Shown here in pieces: positions 58,233-64,000 of a DNA stretch of 64,000 bases. A model generated the notes under the pieces. That model searched no databases and was not told where the DNA came from. It worked only from the letters and a program-made list of their open reading frames with translations. The position numbers and the translations under genes were made by a program. Where the stretch lies: NCBI GenBank assembly GCA_028023455.1, contig JAQFVV010006273.1, forward strand, positions 2,850,001 through 2,914,000, given 5' to 3'. The stretch comes from Epiperipatus broadwayi (taxonomy: Eukaryota; Onychophora; Udeonychophora; Euonychophora; Peripatidae). Position 1 is the stretch's first letter. Every line of letters begins with the position of its first letter.

Positions 58233-60477
58233 CTACATATACATAAAAGAGAAAAACGAAATAATTAAAAATATAAAAATTCAATAATGCATATATACAT
58301 ATATATCAAAGCGAATACTTTCTCTGGTAAAAAATATTAAATTATTAAAGGTAAAGGTCAATGACTGGATATTCTTAGTTGTTACAACAATATCTCAAGG
58401 TCTTTTATTCAGGCAGTAAAGGCTGAATTTTAATATAACTATACATTAATATATATATTACTATAATTATATTAATGCTAATATATTTTAAATTTCAAAG
58501 CAATCAATCAAAAGTAGAAAACAAAATGTTATTTTAATGATAAGATATAAGCAAGCACGTTCTAGCAAATCTGTGAATGAATAGACATTTCCAAGTATTA
58601 AATAACTTTAAAGTGTTTTTTTTTTTTTATTTAAACAATTGGATATTTTATATATTTCTGTAACTTATTTGATAAACCTTTTATTTAATTTATTATATTT
58701 GAAAAGAATTTTTGTTTTATTGAAATTTATAATATGACATGAATGTTGAATAAAAAGGTGAAAGAAATTACCTTTTGTTTAGCTGGTGTAAAGAAATGAA
58801 GCAAATCAATAGTGAATTTCATGGATTCTATTCAATTTAATAATCATGTTATCTATACAATTTCTACTGAATTTGTCTAATTTCTAACATGATTAGATCA
58901 ATATAAAAGAATTACACATATAGTGAAAAATCGCATAGGAATGCTATAAAACAAAAATAAAAAAATATTTTTGCTATTGACACTGTCATATGCTTGCCTC
59001 GACTTTCAAATGAAAATAACAATACTAAAGTGCAGATAGGAACCCAAGTTCTATGTCACAGGATTAGTGGAACTATCAAAAGGATTCCAGCAGCTAGGTT
59101 TTGAACTTAAAGTACTTCAAACACCTAATGAACAGCAACATCATAGACATCAAAATCAACTAAGGTTAAACTATATATCACTAGGCATCAGCAAAACCTC
59201 ATCAGATGACAGAGAAGAGTCACAGCCTACCACTGGGGAGTTACCAACCGATGTTATACCTACTGTTTCAAGATCAATGCATCTACTAAAATCATCAAGA
59301 TGGATTAAGCCACAATATGAAAAAGATCCCCACTAATGCAGCTACATGACTACATTCCCCAGGACTAATTTTAGCCAGGAGAAAATAATGTATGTCTTAC
59401 CCTGTTTTTAAATAATGGACTAGTCCAGATACTTTCTTTTTTACATTAGATTGAGCATTCATCGCCTCAGTCAATGCATATACAAAAAAATAATACATAG
59501 CCAATGACAAGAATGGGCCAATAGGTAATGATTTGCACTGATTCCAAATGTTTTTATTAGGAATGAGGACCTGACAATGAACAGTTGAGCTTTCTGGAGG
59601 TAGGATCAGGGAACTACTGTCACAGATTTGAAAGATAGAATCAACATTCTCCAGACAATAACTGAAAAGCAAAAGAATTGAAATGGTGAGGCAAGTCCAC
59701 ATCATTGACTAGAAGCTGGTAAAACCAAATGCTAACATGAGGTAGGCTATCACAGTATGCTGGAAGTGTTAGGAATATTTAAGGGGAAATGCAGTCCCTT
59801 CTTTTATAATTCATCCTAGGTATACTTAATAGTAGCAGGTGGAGTGTAGCCATTGTAAACATAATGTATACATGTAAATGTATATTCGTTTTCATGTTTC
59901 ATTAGCGAATATAATATAAAAGGTATTTACACACGTTTGTGTTTATTTATAGTTTAAAATGTTACCTAACAACATATCAATCCTTACTTTTGATCATGAA
60001 TGCTGAAATGAGCCATGTAAACAATCAAAAATTTCAATATTAAACATTTTATCAGATTTAACACCTTGATATGCAAAAATAAAATAGGCACAACTACAAG
60101 ATTGACACATCTAAAATAACAAACACTAAGATAGACTAAGAACAAAAATAAAGAAAAGGGTGACATTCTACAATACCTTAAAATATTAATTGCCAGGTTA
60201 ATGTTATGGGCACATGTTCCATATGGCTTAAAATAAATGTATAACAAATATAATCCACCCTAAGGAATATATAGGAAAAAGGCAAAAAATATGATGGCAT
60301 GAATTCAATAAGCACTTATACATGAGACAATAATGACCTCGGACTGTCATAAGCTAGGGAATATGAGAATGAACCATCAGAGAGGCAACAATGATAATAG
60401 AGATTTTCCTTAATAAAGCATTACATGCTAAAATATCAAAAATGAGCGATAAAATCATGAATAAAGTATGATAGATA
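58233..60477. other. Upstream intron of exon A; unassigned GC-richer block with open frames on both strands
   Basis: 59040-59830 is richer in G+C than its flanks. A plus frame (59067-59336, 89 aa, ending TTGELPTDVIPTVSRSMHLL then KSSRWIKPQ) and a minus frame (59397-59705, 102 aa with two hydrophobic segments) are open. The plus frame's Ser/Arg-rich end faintly recalls the tail of retroelement pol proteins; I cannot assign either. Neither fits as the missing ABCC exon (phase and motif both fail). Confidence 0.35.
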
Positions 60478-61045
60478 AAATTCTCTATACAATAGTGCCA
60501 CCCTGTGCCAACTAGCATAATCAATGGATGCCAAAAGGCTTGTGCATAAAATCACCATCTAGTGCCTACACATCCATTAATTACTATGTTTGGCACAGGG
60601 TGGCACTACTGTATGGAGAGTTTTGCCTGTTTAATAACAGTTATGTGCTAGCATAGAGATGAACATGTGGTATTAAGTGGTTTAACACCAATCCTGCCTA
60701 ATAGGATAGTGGTGACTATAATTGTTAAAGAGCTAAAGACATCAAAATGTATGGGTGCTGAATTAAGTTCAGACCCATATGACTATATAAGCTATTGAGC
60801 TTAGATTGAAAATATTATTGTTTTCAATTTTATCCTCATAGTTTTGTAGTTAAGTAGAGATAAAAGGTGGCTGCTGGAGGGTTGCATTAGATCCTAAGAT
60901 CAAGGTGCAGTGCTCTCAGATACAAGGCTCCTCACTGATGAAGGCACTAGATAGGGATTTTATGCACAAGCATTCTGGAATCCATTGATTACTCTGGTTG
61001 GCATAGGGTGGCACTATTGTATGGAGAATTTTGCCTGTTTAATGC
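60478..61045 (+). repeat. Retrozyme-like repeat of ~408-bp period with decayed hammerhead
   Basis: CCATTAATTACTATG...GGCACAGGGTGGCACTACTG (60574-60634) recurs at 60982-61042, a 408-bp offset. An inverted stub of the same end lies at 60478-60567. The interior (TTCAGACCCATATGACTATA..., 60770) is related to the 24-kb retrozyme-like unit, including CCTCACTGATGA (60930-60941), but no GAAA follows at the right spacing. Inactive relic. Confidence 0.65.
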
Positions 61046-61796
61046 ATAGGAGATGGTGATCAAGTGAAATAAAGTATGACAAAATATAAGAGAGACTAAG
61101 TGACACTATCTTATACAAGAAAGAAACTAATACTAAAATTCTTTAAAATACACTAACAAAATAGAATAACTATAAGATACAAATGCTATGATCTCTTAAC
61201 AACAGCAATACTAATTCTAAACATAGCTAATTATAAATATAAAATTATGGCATATTAATTAATAATAATGAATATATACCAGTTTCTGTACTCTTCAAAA
61301 GCATTTAAAAACACATTCATAAAAATAACATCAAAAAAAGGGACAAACATAAGTATTTAAAATATTACTTTAATAATACTCTGAAAACTTAATATAAACA
61401 CCAATACATAACAATTTTAAATACAAAAGAAAAAATATTTAAAATTAATAAATATAACCATTACCAAAATAAAATAGTCTTTGGCCTAAATCATTATTCT
61501 GGAAACAATCACTAAATGCAATAAAGAGTTCTCGAATATCTTGCAGATTTTTTGGGATATTGTTAAATAGCATATTATGTTTACACATACATAGTAGTTT
61601 ACAAAATATGAAACGGCAACATAATTGAAGATATGGACAGGGAATAAATATAGACATTCAAAATTAATAAATATTATAAAAAATATGATATTACATATAT
61701 TTTCTAACATATAGCAGAAATAACTAAACCTTTATCTTATACTTCTTCAAGATGTATAATAACTACTCTTTCTTATTACATTGCCAAATATATACC
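61046..61796. other. Intronic or intergenic DNA, no gene seen
   Basis: The overlapping minus-strand open frames at 61445-61710 have no recognised motif and do not match the expected N-terminal ABCC sequence. Confidence 0.45.
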
Positions 61797-62006
61797 ATAT
61801 AATACTAAATTGTCTAAATACTTTACTGCTGTTACACAATGCTTTATTTACCACCCTTTCTTACTGTTTACAGTTGAGGTTAGGAGATATAAAGTTCTGA
61901 AAAAGATTGCTGGAGCAATCGATGCTATAAACTGTAAGAAAGAATGGTAAATAAAGCATTATGTAACAGTAGTAAAGTGCTTAGATAATTTAGTATTATA
62001 TAGCAT
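61797..62006. repeat. Foldback repeat with hammerhead-like stem in its loop
   Basis: Arms of ~75 bp (61797-61871 and 61926-62003) are near-complementary, beginning ATATAATACTAAATTGTCTA. The loop region contains CTGAAAAA (61897-61904), GATTGC-TGGA-GCAATC (61905-61920, perfect stem), then GATG. That is the spacing of a hammerhead with G8 and the GAA altered. Confidence 0.75.
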
Positions 62007-64000
62007 TTATTTTATAGAGATATCTCCTTATTATTTATTAGAAATTATTATTATTTAGAACAAATATTCTTGAAAAGTAGCTCATTGCACATCTCATGTA
62101 ATCTATTATAACTAATAAATTGAATGTTAATTCTGAAATTCATTTTCATTCATTGATGAATAATTATATAAAGAGCAATAATTTTTAAATATACATATTG
62201 ATAATTCATTAATGAATATCAAAGATCAAAATATTTTGGAACATGGAGCATAAAAATTTTTAATAATGAATTTCAAAAGAAAACATATTTTATAATTTAT
62301 TCATAATTAATATCATGGAGAGCAATAATTCGTAATGCAAAATACTATAAATTGAAAGATAATTATTTAAATTCACATTTCTTAAGCATAAATTTGAACA
62401 TAGTAATAATATATTTACATTCTTTAAAAATTTATATATCTAATACATTGGAGAGAAACATCTTTCATTCATTAAATTTTACTGTGCACAGAATAAAATC
62501 ATTTATATTGTTGTCATTTATACTATTCATCAATGAAAAGAATAGACATCTGACAATATTAATAATTAACATGAATTTAATTTTTCCTTAAAATATAACA
62601 CTTTTCAATAGCCATGCATACCAAACAAATTAAAAGTCTTCTAAAAATAAGCTGACTAATTTTCATGAAGTTAAAGTCAAGTTATATTTTTCATTTAAAC
62701 ATGTTTTATTAAGAAAAAGCATTTATTCTGCTCATATGTTTACCAAATAACTTTTCATCAATAAAACATTTATATGACAAAAGTCTTTAATTATTCAACT
62801 ATTTTCTTTAACAATAAATATGGTACTTTTTATACTATAATATACATGGAATTATTCTATTGTTTAATAGATGTTCAATTCCAGATAAAAAAGATGTAAA
62901 TGAAATTACATTAGGAGAGAACATATTTGAAATATGATAAAATATTTATTCCTTTAATTATAAAACTTGCATAAAGTTCTTAATAAGAATGAATAGAATA
63001 TCCTTAATATTAAACTGAAATAATTTTAATGTCTTTTCTAATATCTTAGTAATTATCTATCATCAATAACAATTTAGATAAAGCATAAATGAAATTAATA
63101 CAATATGTACATTTCATATGTAATAATACCTTTCATTTTGCTTTATTTTGAAAGCAGCTTCCCAAGAAAACAATTTTATTATTGATAAAAAGTAGTTAAA
63201 AACAATTGCATTTTAAGATAAAAGATAAAGATAGGTGCCTAATTGAACAGATGTGAGGAAAGTATGTGTTAGATGTGTCTACATTCTCTATTATATAATG
63301 CAAGTCATGTGATCAATTTTGATGAAAGAACATTGACAACATAATTATATCCAGTTGACTTAATTAATGAACAAGGTTAAAATCTTTCAGTAATTATAAA
63401 TAATTGCTAAAAATAAACTTGATTTGCATACTTCCAGAGCTCTCTGGACAATAATGTCTAGAGAGGAAGTATAGACAATTAATTAATTAATTATTACATA
63501 TCTTTAAATAACTTTTAAAACAAATTATTTAACAATTAAAATTTATTACAATACATAAAAATATATTCTTCACATAATAAATCTACATTATTTATTAACA
63601 TATCACAATAATATTTAGGTTTAAATATGTTTCTTTTAGTTCCCAGACTTTTATATCTTTTAAAATAATGATATTTAAAATAACTTTAACAATAAATCAC
63701 AGCCACAATGTTTTAATAAAATATTGATGCATGGAAACATACATATCCCATTATTTTTCTTTATTTAAAAGTTACTAACTTAATTATGGGAATTAATTAA
63801 TGACTTTAAAAATTACATGTCTTTTTAATCAGTTAAATTTTAAGACTATGTAATTGAATCTTTTTATACAGTTAAAATTAAATAATGCATTTTATTGACA
63901 AGTAATTTAAATATGCAAGACCTAGTCTTAAAATTTAAACTCATCTTTAAAGTTCTCTAATATTTAAGTTTAATCAACTATAACAGGATTAAGACTCTTT
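62007..64000. other. AT-rich DNA, no gene seen
   Basis: A small inverted repeat ACTTCC-AGAG...CTCT-GGAAGT-like at 63430-63472. No ABCC 5' exon, promoter or CpG-rich segment was recognised. Confidence 0.45.

Noticed and set aside
59397-59705. Candidate upstream ABCC exon with donor GTAAGAC
   Set aside because: The frame that would give the required phase contains a stop just before the donor, and the residues do not resemble the ABCC TM1-TM2 region.
61445-61710. Two overlapping minus frames with hydrophobic content as a possible ABCC 5' exon
   Set aside because: No match to ABCC N-terminal motifs and no splice-consistent phase.

Overview
This window is AT-rich, intron-dominated DNA from an animal, most likely an invertebrate with a large genome. 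The evidence is split codons at GT-AG junctions, 3-15 kb introns, tRNA-derived SINEs, RTE-type LINEs, Penelope-like elements (PLEs) with GIY-YIG endonucleases, hAT and pogo-like DNA elements, and abundant TA/CA/CT microsatellites. The phylum cannot be fixed from the sequence; a mollusc or another large-genome invertebrate is a guess.

The only host gene I can support lies on the minus strand and spans at least 12306-58232. Seven short exons with mutually consistent phases (86, 174, 63, 85, 149, 108 and 151 bp; 816 bp in total) encode an uninterrupted 272-residue stretch of an ABCC/MRP-type ABC transporter, closest from memory to ABCC5. It runs from the first cytoplasmic loop of TMD1, through the coupling region with the MYAWE motif and the last TMD1 helices, into the first strands of NBD1. 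The 5' exons (before the loop) and the catalytic part of NBD1 onward (Walker A, signature, Walker B) were not found and probably lie outside the window, so the gene is partial at both ends.

Almost everything else is repeats inside its introns. 2.8-4.6 kb: RTE and Jockey/I-like LINE remnants. 6.6-9.0 kb: foldback and Penelope pieces. 11-12.2 kb: pogo-like relic. 13.4-15.1 kb: two RTE fragments head to head. 15.2-21.2 kb: a non-coding LTR element with 2.07-kb LTRs, flanked by inverted copies of a hammerhead-related repeat. 22.8-24.5 kb: an 80-bp minisatellite and a 411-bp-period retrozyme-like unit. 28.4-34.0 kb: four PLE remnants, one a 1.4-kb near-palindrome. 34.9 and 46.2 kb: two SINE copies with target-site duplications. 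36.6 kb: another PLE. 38.8 and 56.3-57.8 kb: decayed RTE copies. 43.3 kb: second copy of the 7.5-kb foldback. 50.6-52.5 kb: tandem and inverted array of a ~470-bp unit. 54.5 kb: hAT element with a perfect 8-bp duplication. 60.5-62.0 kb: more foldback repeats.

The most interesting signal is RNA rather than protein. Several repeat families carry recognisable type I hammerhead ribozyme folds. Two keep every conserved core base (24295-24341 and 52376-52419), and many others are decayed, some with a repeated C3-to-U plus G8-to-A pair of changes. The ~410-bp and ~470-bp tandem periods match the architecture of metazoan retrozymes and Penelope pLTRs.
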